From assembly GCA_014529385.2 (NCBI GenBank), contig CM043958.1, positions 155,411,293 to 155,471,292 of the forward strand: DNA of 60,000 nucleotides, written 5' to 3'. This DNA is from Adiantum capillus-veneris (lineage: Eukaryota; Streptophyta; Polypodiopsida; Polypodiales; Pteridaceae). The notes beneath the pieces are model-generated. The model worked only from the letters and a program-made list of their open reading frames with translations. It was not told the origin of the DNA and ran no database searches. A program made the translations under genes and the position numbers. Below are positions 45,260 through 56,462 of this stretch, in pieces. How positions within the stretch are numbered: position 1 is the stretch's first letter; every line of letters begins with the position of its first letter.

Positions 45260-46363
45260 ATGGATAATGACAAAGAAGAACCCATCATTGAATGCAAAGT
45301 AGGAACCAACCAAATCAAAGCCAGAGCACTATTGGATTCAGGAGCTCAAACTAACCTACTTTCACTCAGCTTGTATAGACAATTGACAAATGACACTAAA
45401 TTACAAACTGCCAAGCAAGAGTTAAAGAGTTACTCTGAGAATTCAATCAAAACTGTCGGATGCACAGTTTTACATATACAGATTAACCAGTATGTGTATC
45501 CTCATATGTTTTACGTGGTTGAAGACTAAGCTACACAACATCCATTATTGCTAGGACAACCATGGCAGAAGCAATACAATGCAATGATTGACTGGAGTTC
45601 TAAATCAATGCTTATCAAATACGAAGGTGAAAGTCAATCAGTTAAGTTCACCAAAGGAGCAGAGCCAACTCCAAAGGAAGAATCCAAGAACAAAGGTAAA
45701 CAACAACCAGAGAAAAAGAAGAAGCAATGGCAACCAAAAGTTTCTATACAACTGGATTGCTCTTCGACGAGGAATTCTCAACATTGGATATGGAAGACAA
45801 GCAATAATATAACAGCTCAACCTTGGGAAAAAACGGAGTCAAAGTTGGTATGGAGACCAAAAAAGGTTGTGCCAGAGAACACAAAGGTGGAAAACAGAGT
45901 CTTCAATACCAGACAACAGAGTGATTCCAGACAATCAAAGACAGTGAAACAGATCTGGATTCCAAAGAAGTTCATGACGGCACAAAGCTATAGCAAGCAA
46001 ATTTGGATCCCAAGGATTTGTAAATAGGAACTCCCTTCAGTACAATCCACGGAAACTCCTAGGTATTTCAAGGCGAGGAAATCAACACAAAGAACAAAGC
46101 AGGTTTGGGTCGCAGAGAGTTTGTGGCAAGCACAAGCGAAGCGGAAGCAGATTTGGATTGTGAAAAAGAACAACAAGGTAAAGAAGAATCCATCTACTGA
46201 TTCTACTACCGAAGTGCCAAAACCAACCCAAAACCCGACCACCAATCCTTCAATCAAACAAAGAGCAGCTTTATTGGAAAGACTGTTGTATCATCGCTCT
46301 ACAATTGCATTGGGAACTTATGACCCAAACAACTACAATGCTTCGCCCACAGACACTTCATAG
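45260..46363 (+). pseudogene. PR2 and Trp/Lys repeat tail of B
   Basis: One frame of 368 codons with two stops (TAA 45527, TAG 46025), starting five bases after the integrase stop. N-terminal retropepsin-like domain: KARALLDSGAQTNLLSLSLY (Asp26), VGCTVLHIQINQYVYPHMFY, and after the TAA HPLLLGQPWQKQYNAMIDW, matching the ILGxPW motif. The tail has repeated phrases: LVWRPKK, KQIWIPKK, KQIWIPR, KQVWVAE, KQIWIVKK. It ends SIKQRAALLERLLYHRSTIA. In A the same domain is fused in frame to the integrase, and B's upstream frame contains matching linker residues (NTAVS). So PR2 was probably the end of the pol polyprotein, and B has a frameshift. Confidence 0.85.
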
Positions 46364-46385
46364 TCGTTCGGGAGGACTCAGAATA

Positions 46386-46398
46386 GGAGGGGGGGAGG
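46386..46398 (+). promoter_or_regulatory. Internal polypurine tract of B
   Basis: GGAGGGGGGGAGG, containing the exact 12-mer found next to the 3' LTR at 52490-52501. It is followed by a repeated GTATACAG. A has a counterpart at 18460. Confidence 0.75.
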
Positions 46399-49170
46399 TA
46401 TACAGGTATACAGGAGCTACAAAGCAGCTACAAGCGGAAAAAAAACAAAGAAAAACAAAAATTATATTACAAGGGCAGTGTCTTACATGATTTTGAAATT
46501 TTTATGTTTGATTGCAGATATTGATAATATTTATGCCCTTATATACCTTGTTTTGCAACAAGAAGAGATCAAATGATGAATTTGGGTCTCTAGACGTGTA
46601 AATATCACTAAATAAGAGTGTTTTTGGAGCTAAAAAGTGGTAATCCAAGTCCAGAAATCACAAATAAGTGTATATTCATATACACAGGGTTACTAGCTAT
46701 TTATTGTGTATGTTTGGAATTTTTTGGCTTCAATTTGCTATTTTCCTTTATTTTTTATGATTTTCTTAATAAAAGTAAAAGAAAAATAAAAAAAGCAGGT
46801 GAAATGAGATCGGAAAAAAGAAAAGAATAGACGGTGATGGTCCTAATGACAAGGGCAACCCATGGTAAAAATTGGGTACAATTCTGAAAAAGTTGCGGAA
46901 AGTCCGAAACGGCAGAATTTTGGCAAGTGGACGGAATTCTAAGAAAACAGGTCAAACGGAGTCCGATTTGGGAAATTTCAGATCCTAAAGCGCATCTCAC
47001 AATGAGATAGGAGCACATGACAAATTTAGTGGCAAGTGAACCGGGAAGTCCGAAGTTAAGTATTTTTCACATCACTTTCAAGCTCATTCACACTATTACC
47101 TTCTTGGAGAAGAGCAGAGAGCCACAGGAGCACAAATCTTCTACGACCTTCTACGACTTCCACGAGAGCTCAGAGGACACCAAACATGAGAGGTAGACTC
47201 GTTGCCATAAGCTTTTGATGCTTATCATTAACTTTTGTCGCGAAAACTGACCAAAACCAAGAAACAAGAGCAGACGGGGAATGAGGTAGAATGCTAGGTA
47301 GTGGCACAACCGCCTAACCAAACCTTGCAAGAACTTATAGGTGGGTTACCCCAGTATAGAAGATGGGTTTCTAACACTCAAAGCTCGAGAAAGAACGACT
47401 GGAAAAACCCTAGTTCAACAGAGCCTGCAAGAGGCAAACAGGAAAAAGTTGTCGAAACAACACGAAACTTCACAGGAAGTTCAACCACATCAAGGACAAT
47501 GCAACCATAGAATATCTCCAATTTTGAATCACAAAAAGTAGGTCGGAACAACCGATTTGGCTGCGGACACACAAAGCGTCATTTTGGCATAACGGTTGAA
47601 ATTGACAACCGAATGAAATGAAACTTCACAAGCAGCTTCAAGTAACTATCGATGACTTATGTTTGCAAGCAAAACCCAAAAGAAAGCTGATTCACTTACC
47701 GATGGTGAAAAAGACGCTTTCGGGCAACCAAAGGGAGAAAGATGGAGAACGGGGAGCCAAAGTCAAGTTCAACCAAATAGATGGCTTCACAACATATCCA
47801 ATGAGCTGGAAATGCAACTCTCGAGAAGAAAAGTTGAAGAAATTCAACTCCAAGGCAAAAAGACGACTTCGGAGACTGAAATGCCTGTAAGGGGGCTTTT
47901 TCGCTAAACTGATGACTTTTTAAGTTGAAAACTAGTTAGCAGGGCTTAGGGCACTAGCACAAAGCATTCTTTGCACAAAAAGACCAACATTTCAAGAAAA
48001 GACATCATACGCGTATGATGTCTCACAGCATGAATTTCACATCCATTTCAACATTTGAGTGCATAGCCTCATTCCACATGTTAATCACATCCTATGAACC
48101 AAGTATCATGAGAATTGGAGTTAGAAAACCCAAGGAAAACCAAAAAGACGCAAAGTAGGCCATAAAATTGATCTTTGGTCCTAATTTTGTGAAATTAACT
48201 CCAAACTCATTGAAACTTTGTAGGATTGTTGTTAAACACATCTACAAGCTATCTGGAACCAAAAAGCACCATTTTGACACAAAAAACATCATACGTGTAT
48301 GATATCTATTTGCACTTACGGAGCCAAAACTGCTCATTTGTCATCATACATTCATTATATATATCTAATACATGCTACATATGAAATTTGGAACCATTTG
48401 GTCAAGAGGATCACCCCATTAGCCCAATTGAGGGAAAATCCTTCACCTAAAGCCTATTTTTGTCCCAAATCCAACATACTCAAGTCCAAACCAAGATTTG
48501 AGTAGGAACAGTCCTTCACTAGTACATGGGGAATCCACAGAACCAATCCCATGCAAAATTGATGAAAAAGACATCATACGCGTATGATGTCTCCAGAGCC
48601 ATTTTGAGCCCAAAATCTATCCAAACTTCATAAATCCACTGAATAAGCCTATCTAAAGCCAAATCCAAGCTTATAGAGAAATTTGGTCAAAAAATACACT
48701 AAAAGACATCATACGCGTATGATGTCTCACTATGTGATTTTGGCACCTCAGGGCTTCAACCACCAAACAGAAGTGATCTACATGCCATTTGAAAGTGAAC
48801 CACCAAGTTTTATCCAATTTGGATCATAAAATCCAATTCCCTTTCAAAATTTTGCCAAGAGCCGGAACTGGACTAAATTGGCCAAAACTTGACCAAATGG
48901 GATCCAAACTCAAATCCAAGCATATGATAATCATGTATACACTATCAGCTACAAGCACAACCAATATGAAGTCATTTTGACACAAAAGACATCATACGCG
49001 TATGATGTCTCCAGCATGATTTTGAGCCCATTTTGCATATTTTTTCACCTACCTTGCATCCTTAGGCCCTGAATAGCTCATGTTTCAATTTTCAAGTCAT
49101 TTGGATAGTTAAAAGCTTCATTTCGGCTTTCAGTACTAAAAAGACGCTAACTTCTGAAATTGGAGTTACA
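46399..49170 (+). other. Noncoding spacer before ORF3 in B with five palindromes
   Basis: About 2.8 kb, no ORF above background. Part aligns to A's spacer (AACGGAGTCCGATTTGGG, about 46956). Palindromes with arm AGACATCATA sit at 48000-48023, 48284-48307, 48569-48592, 48704-48727 and 48987-49010. The last is 167 bases before ORF3. An acceptor-like TTGGAGTTACAG|GATCC lies just before the ORF3 ATG, so a spliced subgenomic RNA is possible. Confidence 0.85.
48000..49010. repeat. Palindrome cluster of the B spacer
   Basis: Five copies of arm AGACATCATA + four-base centre + reverse-complement arm. Four are perfect 24-bp palindromes with centre CGCG. The one at 48284 has centre CGTG plus two arm changes. 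Spacings are about 284, 285, 135 and 283 bases, so three of the four intervals nearly agree. Confidence 0.95.
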
Positions 49171-49176
49171 GGATCC

Positions 49177-52100
49177 ATGGATTCCACCAAGTCATCGGCA
49201 ATGAAGAGAAAAAGACCGACAATCAAAGATGTCATTGCAGAAGCGGAACCATTTGACATTCCAGCAGAAACCCTCAAGCCAACCAAAACTTGGGTGGAGG
49301 AAGCAGTATTGGAGAAAGAGGGAATAAAGATCTACCAAGGGACTTTCAGAGATCCTCAAGGGCAAGCGGTGGATGTACCGATGATCCCACAGGAATTGGT
49401 AGATTATAGCAGGTTAGAAGACATCAGCAGGTACCTGGAAAGGGCAGACTTGCACAGTTTCTTCACCTCGAGACCATCAGGTGTGGATACAAGAAGAGTG
49501 TACGAGTTGGCAACATCCATTCAGAAGGATGGAAAAGCCACATTGACAGCCATGGATGGAGAGAAGGTGGAAGTACAGATCACTCCACAGCTAATTGCAG
49601 ACGCATTGAAGCTGCACAACAAAGGGAGCTCGGTCAGGGAAAGAAGGGAGGCCATAGAGTTCTATGGGCCCAAGAAACAGAATGCGACCTATGGAGATAT
49701 GAAGGACCCAAGAGCGGCAACCCTTTGCCGACTGTACAACCAATTTCTTCATGTTTGCAGTAAAAGACCGCAAAAGTATTCGACACCACCCCATGCCATT
49801 GCGACCACCATCACATGGGCATTAAAGAGAAATATGCCAAAAGAGGTGAATTACGCTCAACACATCCACGAGCAAGTAATTGCCATGCACAACGAGAAGC
49901 CAAAATACATAGGAGGAGCGGAAATTCTGACAAGAATAGCTTATGAAGCTATTGGAGCTAGAGATCAATGGCCAAAGACTCCCTCCCAGAATGAGTGGCT
50001 TAGAGAAGCCGACGAGGAGGAAGAACAGCCCGAAGTATCCAAGGGGGCATCCACAAGAGCACGCCGGAAACTAGAAGTAGTTTCAGAACCTGAAGAGGAT
50101 GTGGACGAGCCACTTAAGAAGAAAGTAAAGAAGAAGGTTGCTCCCAAGCAAACCAAAAGTCAGAAAGCGGCAAGAATGGAAAGATTAGTGGAGCAGTTTA
50201 GAGCGGAAAGATCTCTAAAGGGTGACTTTGAAGAAAAGTGGATGCTAGACCCCACTAAAGTCGGAACTAGCTCGGCCAAGCCACATATTGATCAATACGA
50301 TCAATATATTAAAGCTTATGAGGAGTCAGAGGCTATTTTGGAGCAGCAACCTGTCAAGCCATACACTGAAGAGGAGATACAGCAATTAAAAGCTGAGCTG
50401 AAAAAAGACGACAAGGGGAAAAGGAAAGTAGATGGGTCTACTAAGCCTCAAGAGAAAGATGGGCAAGCCGACAAAGGGAAAGCCAAGGAAGCTGAGGACA
50501 AACATCCCTCTATGACTGATGTACCAAGCCCGAAGAAGACGGAAAAAATTGTGGAAGAGACCACAGTAGAGGTGGACACAGATGTTTTGGAAAAGCCAGA
50601 AGCCGAGACCAAAGAAAAGAAGATAGATCCAGTTCAGCAAAAGAGAAATGATTATGAGGATCTGGTAGAGATAGGATACACCGAAGAAGAGGCCCTTGAG
50701 GTAGTTTATGGGATCACCCTACAAAAACAAGATGAACGGAGAGGGACGGAGAAAAAGACAAAGAGTAAAAAAGAAAGTGAAGATAAACTGGACGAACCGA
50801 AAATACTAGAAGAGCCAAAGCCAGTGGAGGTGGTGGCGGAAGGAGCTTTAGAGTTGACAGATGATGATGAAAAAGACATGCACATGGTGCGTGAACTGCT
50901 CAACAAGATAAAAGAAAGGTCCAAGGCAAAGGAAGTAGAGATTGAGACAGCCAAACAAAGGGAAGCGGAGTTGCAGAGAAATTTAGAGAATGCTATGACT
51001 GAATCTGAAAGTCATAAAGCATCACTCCATGACGCGGAAAACGAGAGAGATGGCTTGATACTCCAACTAGCCAAGGCTTCAAGAGAAGTAACAAGTGCAC
51101 AGGAAGCAAGGGAGCAGATAGAGGATGAGTTGGAGGCGGCTAAGGATGAGCTCATTGAGCTAAGGGAAAGAGTCGAGCTCCAAGAAAGAAGAATCACTAG
51201 ACTCAAGTCTACCCCTAGAGCTAGCAGAGTAGGAACCGAACAAGAGGGAGCTATCGTACCAGTTTTGGAAGACCAGGTCCGAAGCTTACAAAGAGAGCTA
51301 AGATTAGAGCAAGTGCAAAGGTTGCACATTGCGGAGGGATCATTGGCCGCAGAGGAGAGGCTCACATTAGAAAATCAAACACTACGGACAGAGAATGAGG
51401 CCCTCCGCAAATAGCTCCAAGATCTACAAGAGCAACAAAGAAGAGAGACAGAGACACCACACGAAGAATCAGGTGGAGCAGCCATAGAGCTACTAGAAAC
51501 TGGAGAGGCAACCACAATTGAAGATCCAGCCCCAGCTCAAGAGGTGGCCTCGACTTCAAGAATCTCTGAGGAAGAAGAACAAAGGCTCCATGACCAAATA
51601 GAAAAGTCAGCAGAGGAGAGTGCCAAGGCGGAAATGGAATGGGAGAGGAGACTCCTAATCTCCATTAGACTTCAGGGACTAGACACAAAAGTGCTCCATG
51701 AACAGTGGATACAACCCAGCCTGCCTTTCCCTTTGATGAAATTTGAAGTGCTAAAGACGAAAAAGAGACTAGAAGGAGAGCAGTATGTCGCTCTTTACGA
51801 AGGCGACATCACAAAGGAGGAACAATCAAAGAAGATAGTAGATTCACAACCTAGATGGAGGAAAGGTTGGCTGAACAAATACCCAGCCTACCTCATCTAC
51901 TTGGTGGAGGCACCAAAGGAGATCCGGGAGGATGCAACCTTCTGCCCGGTGCCAAGAGTCAGAAACTGGAAAGAGCATGGCAAGATTGCAGAAAAGAAGC
52001 CAAATTGTCTTAATTATCCCAGGATGCCAGGACCAAAGGCAGGAGAGAGAATAGGTAAAGCCTACATGGTGAAAACCCTAACGGGTACCATCAAGCTCTT

Positions 52101-52452
52101 TACTGGCTCTCCTGACCTTTCATGTCAGATGCTCAAGAAAATCTGCAGGACTCTCTTAGCTTGCATTGAAGTGTTCGCGCCAGATAAAGCCACGACCTCG
52201 AGTCTACTATCGACGACCGACACGGTGTTTGATATGATGTACGATCTTTTATTGCAGCCTTCTCCAAAAGTGTTACACCTCCTATACCAAAGGATTATGT
52301 TTTTGCCTTGCTTCCACATGCAAACATTCGAAGAAGCTTTCTAAACCGGCTTTTTCACCCACGAAAGCAAAATATTCGGCCCAACCTTGACCATCGGCAA
52401 CCTACGATACGAATCACATTTGCAGATGCTCAAGAAGACAGGACTTTATTGA
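49177..52452 (+). pseudogene. ORF3 of element B, large extra protein
   Basis: One frame from ATG (MDSTKSSAMKRKRPTIKDVI) to TGA at about 52450, interrupted only by TAG 51412 (CAG-type) and TAA 52342. About 1,090 codons. Residues about 60-270 form a conserved domain shared with A and C (ITPQLIADALKLHNKG, YSTPPHAIATTITWALKRN, YIGGAEILTRIAYEAIGA), which faintly recalls the 'putative plant transposon protein' domain. Then a Lys/Glu-rich region, a long coiled coil (about 570-760), and a conserved C-terminal domain (LPFPLMKFEVLKTKKRLEGE, MVKTLTGTIKLFTG, FHMQTFEEAF). No signal peptide or membrane span is seen, so not a typical envelope protein. Function unknown. Confidence 0.85.
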
Positions 52453-52489
52453 CCAAGCATAAAAGTCATGTCAGGGACGACATGAACAC

Positions 52490-52501
52490 GGAGGGGGGGA
52501 G
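52490..52501 (+). promoter_or_regulatory. Terminal polypurine tract of B
   Basis: GGAGGGGGGGAG immediately before the 3' LTR. Confidence 0.9.
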
Positions 52502-52785
52502 TGTTGAGCCAGCAGAGGATCACACCCACATTTTTTCTCACACTCATCATTTTGTAACCATTGATTGTAATAAATGTCTTTCTGACATTAATTTTGATTT
52601 GAGCCATTCATTAAGTAACGGGACTCAATTGAGTTTCCAGCTTGTAATCCCGAAGTAATTTCACTTGCTGATGTAATTAGTTAGAGATGTTCTCACCTCC
52701 AAGGCTGAGGTATATAAGCCAAAGTTTTTGTAACCTAAGGGGCGGATTATTAATCAAAGTGAGTTTTTGGAGCGCCGTGACTGTG

Positions 52786-52823
<38 letters not shown>

Positions 52824-53447
52824 TTATCTATTTGCTACTCGAGCTACGGAGCCGCCATTGGAGAAGCGACACCGCCATTGTGTTAGCAACGGCGAGAGCT
52901 ATGCACAGATACCAAGAGTGCGAGCTATCGGCTTCTATGTGTGGTAAGTTCCTACGAGCTTCGGTGTGAGTTTTCTTCCAACTCGTGTGTCGGAATTGAG
53001 CGTGCAACATATCTATAGAACCACAACGAGTAGAGCTACACATTAGTACCATCGGGGTCAAGTTTCGGTCACCTGTATATTTCGGCCTGTCTTCATACGC
53101 GTTTACCGCACGGAGTGGTTATAGGTTGATTTTGCAGTTCAAGTCTTTAGGGTGTTGTTCTTACCTAGTGTATAGACTTCCCCTTGAGTTTGAGATCGAT
53201 TCAATGATTCTAGATCCTGTTTCGTATAGCATTCGTTCGTAGTACGGATTTCAGTCACTTGCGTATTTTAGAACTTAGATTTGATTTCCTTAGTAGTGAT
53301 TGTCATTAGAAGGTCGAGTAAGTGATTTGACACCCACCTAGTTGTTTCCATGCGCCTGCAGGTCAAGCTCCGTCCTCGTCTGACAAATTCTGTATTTGGT
53401 TGAGTTCTCGCTATTTAGCTTCCGCTAGCGGCGTAACCGCCTTAACA
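52502..53447 (+). repeat. 3' LTR of element B (946 bp)
   Basis: TGTTGAGCC...CCTTAACA, the partner of 34359-35348. (GA)n is 33 bp here. AATAAA at about 52569. Confidence 0.95.
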
Positions 53448-53452
53448 ATCTT
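53448..53452. repeat. Right target-site duplication of B (ATCTT)
   Basis: Pairs with 34354-34358. Confidence 0.95.
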
Positions 53453-55850
53453 TCTTTGTCAGGGACTTGCAAAAATTGAATAGTGACTTTGTTTTTAATC
53501 TCAATGGCAAAATAGAAAACAAACCTTGATGCTAGATTGATGATCAGTGGCCCAAAAATCTTTGTCCGCCATGTGAAAAATCCTGTATAAAAAGCCTCTT
53601 CGAATGCCAACATATTGCTTGATGGCAAGAACATACATCTGGCGTAGAAGCTGTAGAGGACTTCTTCAGAAGGCTGTCCGCTCAAATCATAGCACAAGCC
53701 TTAGTTACCTTCTGAGAAAGACATCCATGGGGCTCTTGCTTGCTCATGCTCATGAAAAGCTTGAATGCATGTAAGCAGCATTTTGCAGGTTTTATAGAGC
53801 ATTGAACATGTGAGGTCAGGGAGGCTCTTGAAGAAGTTCATGGCATCCGTTAGGGTTTGCACCATGTATTCTTCAGTTGTTGTTGGTCCTTGCTCTGGAG
53901 CAAGCAGTCCAGTAGCTGGTTAGCTCTCTTTAATTCCACGATCTCCTTGAGCAATTGCTCTTCTCTTTGTACCCGCATTAAGGCAAGGTCTTGTCTTTGT
54001 GTTTGTTCTAGATTCCTCCAGTTCCAAGTCCTTGTTTCTCTTTTCCAAAGTCTTGTAGACTTCATCTGTTCCCTTGAGTGAAGCTACAACTGGGTTTTCC
54101 CTGATCTACTTTGGGATGCTGCTTAGTCATTGTTTCACTGCTCTGAGTATTGCAAAGAGGCATTTGCTACATTTACTTGTACTTGGAGCTTTTGGACTGG
54201 CTGAGTAGTGAGTAAAAGTTCGTTGGTCACTTCTGTCAATTGTTGGTCCTTGCTTTTGCATGCATTTGATAGCTTTGTGAGAAGCTCTCCTAAATCTTCC
54301 GTTTCTTTTTGTTGCTTCTCCTTGACACTTTGGTGTTGCTCTGCTTTGTTTTTGAGCTCAAGGTCCAGCTTCACCTTTGTTTGTTTCCTTGGGTTGTTCA
54401 TAACTGGCCTCCTCCTCTTGTTTCTCTTTCCCTTTTGTCTCCTCGCCTTCATTGGATTTGGCACTGGGTGAAGGACTTGGACTCAGCATTGAATGGTCTT
54501 CTGGTTCCATAGTGGGTGAAGTGGGTCTTGGAGATATCTCTCCTTCTTCATGATGTGGTTCAGTTTTACTGTTCAAATTCTACTTGCCTTTGTTGTGGAG
54601 TCAATTCTTCTCTTGCTTTCCTTTGTGCTTCTAAAGCTTCTTGTATCTTCAAGGCTTCGGCTTTTGCATACATTCATTGAAGAAAATCCTTCTGATCTTT
54701 TGGGACCTTCTTTGTGGGGTTCTTGTTCCTTGGACCCTTGATCTCCCTCAAACTCCATGATTACGGGTTTTCTTCTATAGCTTGGCGCCTTCTTTCAAAC
54801 GATTCTTTCTCTTTTTTGAACCTTGCTTTTTTCTGCTGCGGTTCTTCTTGATGTGCTGCCACCACTGCTTTCTTCTTCATTTCTACTCTCCTTGCCCTCT
54901 TTTCTTCATTGTCTTATTTTTCACTGTTGTGGGCTTCAGGTAAGTTTTCTGCTGATTCTTCATCTGATTTATATACCCTTTTCTTCTTTGATCTAGTGGT
55001 TTGTGGAGAGGGGTTGAGCTGACACTATCCATGTATTCTTTGGCAGCAAGTTGTTGACCATTCCAATAGCATGGTATGCGGTTCATATTAGAGCTTCTAG
55101 AGCACCTAGATATGTTATCTTTCCTTCCTTCTTTGTGCTCTTGAGTATTGTAAGCATGTATTGCGTGTGATCTATTGTTTGCCTTGTTGTTGACTTCAAC
55201 ACTTGCATGAAAGTAGTTGCAACCATTTGATTTGGAGTAGTGTACCTTGGCGGTCTCTTTGAGAGGAAATGAAAGTGTTGGTGATAAAGACGGGCAGGAT
55301 CCTCCACTTTCTTCAGAATTAGGTCAAAGAAGGTGGCAGCAGCTGTATCCTTGGTGAATGTACCGGCCGTTTTCCTATCTCTAGCCCTCATTGGCATTCC
55401 TTTTGTTGGTAGTTTTAATGCCTCAGCCACTATGTCCTTGTTAATGACCACTTTGAATTTTTAGCCTTGCTGATCCGTGATCTGAGCTGATCCATCCTCT
55501 TTGATTATGGACAACAATTCATAAGCTTGTTGGAAATCTACTCCACATGGCTCTTGGTCATAGAATTCTTAAAGCCTTAACCTTCTGTTCGGTTCTTTTG
55601 TAACTGGCTTCATGGCTACATCATAAATTTGTTTTGGTAGCATCTACAACTCTACCTGATTTTCATCTTCACTCTTGAACCTGTCGGTGAAGACTGTCGT
55701 ATTGTGTTCTTCAAGCTATTCCTTTAATAGGTAGGTTACCTTGGCTATTTTCATTGAACTCTGCTCCAACTGGTAGGGTGGCAATTCTTGCAACTTTTTT
55801 TTCTAAGTCATTCTCTTCTTTGCCTTCTCAGCCGCTTGCACTACACCTAA
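53453..55850 (-). pseudogene. ORF3 of element C
   Basis: Minus-strand pieces match A and B. The N-terminal domain (IVAEALKLPTKGMPMRARDR, YTTPNQMVATTFMQVLKST) is open at 55083-55451. Lys/Glu/Pro-rich and coiled-coil parts lie at 54135-54758 and 53850-54065. The C-terminal domain (SGQPSEEVLYSFYARCMFLP, EEAFYTGFFTWRTKIFGP) is at 53453-53697 and ends on the far side of B at 34274. C has a Tyr codon where B has TAA 52342, showing that B's stop is secondary. Many frameshifts. Confidence 0.8.
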
Positions 55851-56462
55851 TAGGAGAATACAGTGTCAAAAGTTAGAAAATTCCACAATTTTTGCTCTGA
55901 AACGTCATGTGTCTGAATTGCTGGAAAATGATGTCCATTTTGCTTCAAATCAATTTTGGAGCATGCATAGATGTATAAAAACATGTGGAGATCAAAACCA
56001 TGCAATCTTGGCAAAATTTGCAACCAAAGTAAATAATCGCAATTATTTACAGCTGAGAAATTTTTCCAACTTTTTGCATTTTTGACATTATAGACTTGAA
56101 ATATATGTGGTTTAGATGCTCTGAGTGAAGTGTGGGCTCAATTGAGTGCACTCGGTGGAAATAGTGTCAGATTTAGGCTTCAGAGTCTGAAACAATAGAT
56201 ATGAAGGGATTTTGGGTTTTTGTGATGCAAATGTGATCAAACTTGATTGGTTGTCTTGTCACATCATGTACTTTGTTCCCATAAGGTCAAAGTTGAAATC
56301 TAGACTCATTCTGACAAAAAAGTAAATAATCGTGATTATTAACTTTCTCATCAATTTGAACAATTTTTGTTGCAAGTTGGTTCTGTAAATGCTATAGAGC
56401 CTCTATGTGAGATATGGCATGATTTGGAACAAAACATGCAACAATTAACTCAAATTTTGGAC
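55851..56462 (-). other. Pre-ORF3 spacer of element C
   Basis: Aligns to A about 20080-20690 reversed. Two GTAAATAATC-type dyads lie at 56029-56050 (centre GC) and 56322-56343 (centre GT). The match to A ends abruptly at 56462. Confidence 0.85.

Larger units (their letters stand above)
34359..53447 (+). mobile_element. 19-kb Ty3/gypsy element B, nearly complete
   Basis: 19,089 bp with two matching LTRs, exact ATCTT target duplication, tRNA-Asp-like primer site, gag, PR1, RT, RNase H, two HHCC modules, integrase, PR2, Trp/Lys repeats, internal polypurine tract, palindrome-bearing spacer, ORF3 and terminal polypurine tract. The RT/integrase type (WGIDYVGPI, HPQANGQAE) and primer class point to the Tat/Athila branch; this is inference. 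Only a few lesions: a frameshift in the gag knuckle, one before RT, one before PR2, and stops in PR2, the repeat tail and ORF3. Confidence 0.95.
34235..56462 (-). mobile_element. Large element C (A-family), minus strand, split by B
   Basis: ORF3 and the preceding spacer occupy 53453-56462. ORF3's last codons lie at 34274-34358, on the other side of B. The frame reads through the join: ...FLQVPDKER | CIKYEKALHALKDRL. Homology to A's spacer stops at about 56462, so the remainder of C (spacer, pol, gag, 5' LTR) is missing. C is the same family as A, in opposite orientation. Confidence 0.85.

Noticed and set aside
48000-49010. CRISPR-like array (palindromes with regular spacing)
   Set aside because: Spacers are 110-260 bases, the palindromes lie inside a retrotransposon spacer of plant DNA, and leader copies are irregular.
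49177-52452. ORF3 as a typical envelope protein
   Set aside because: No signal peptide, no hydrophobic span, mostly charged and coiled coil.
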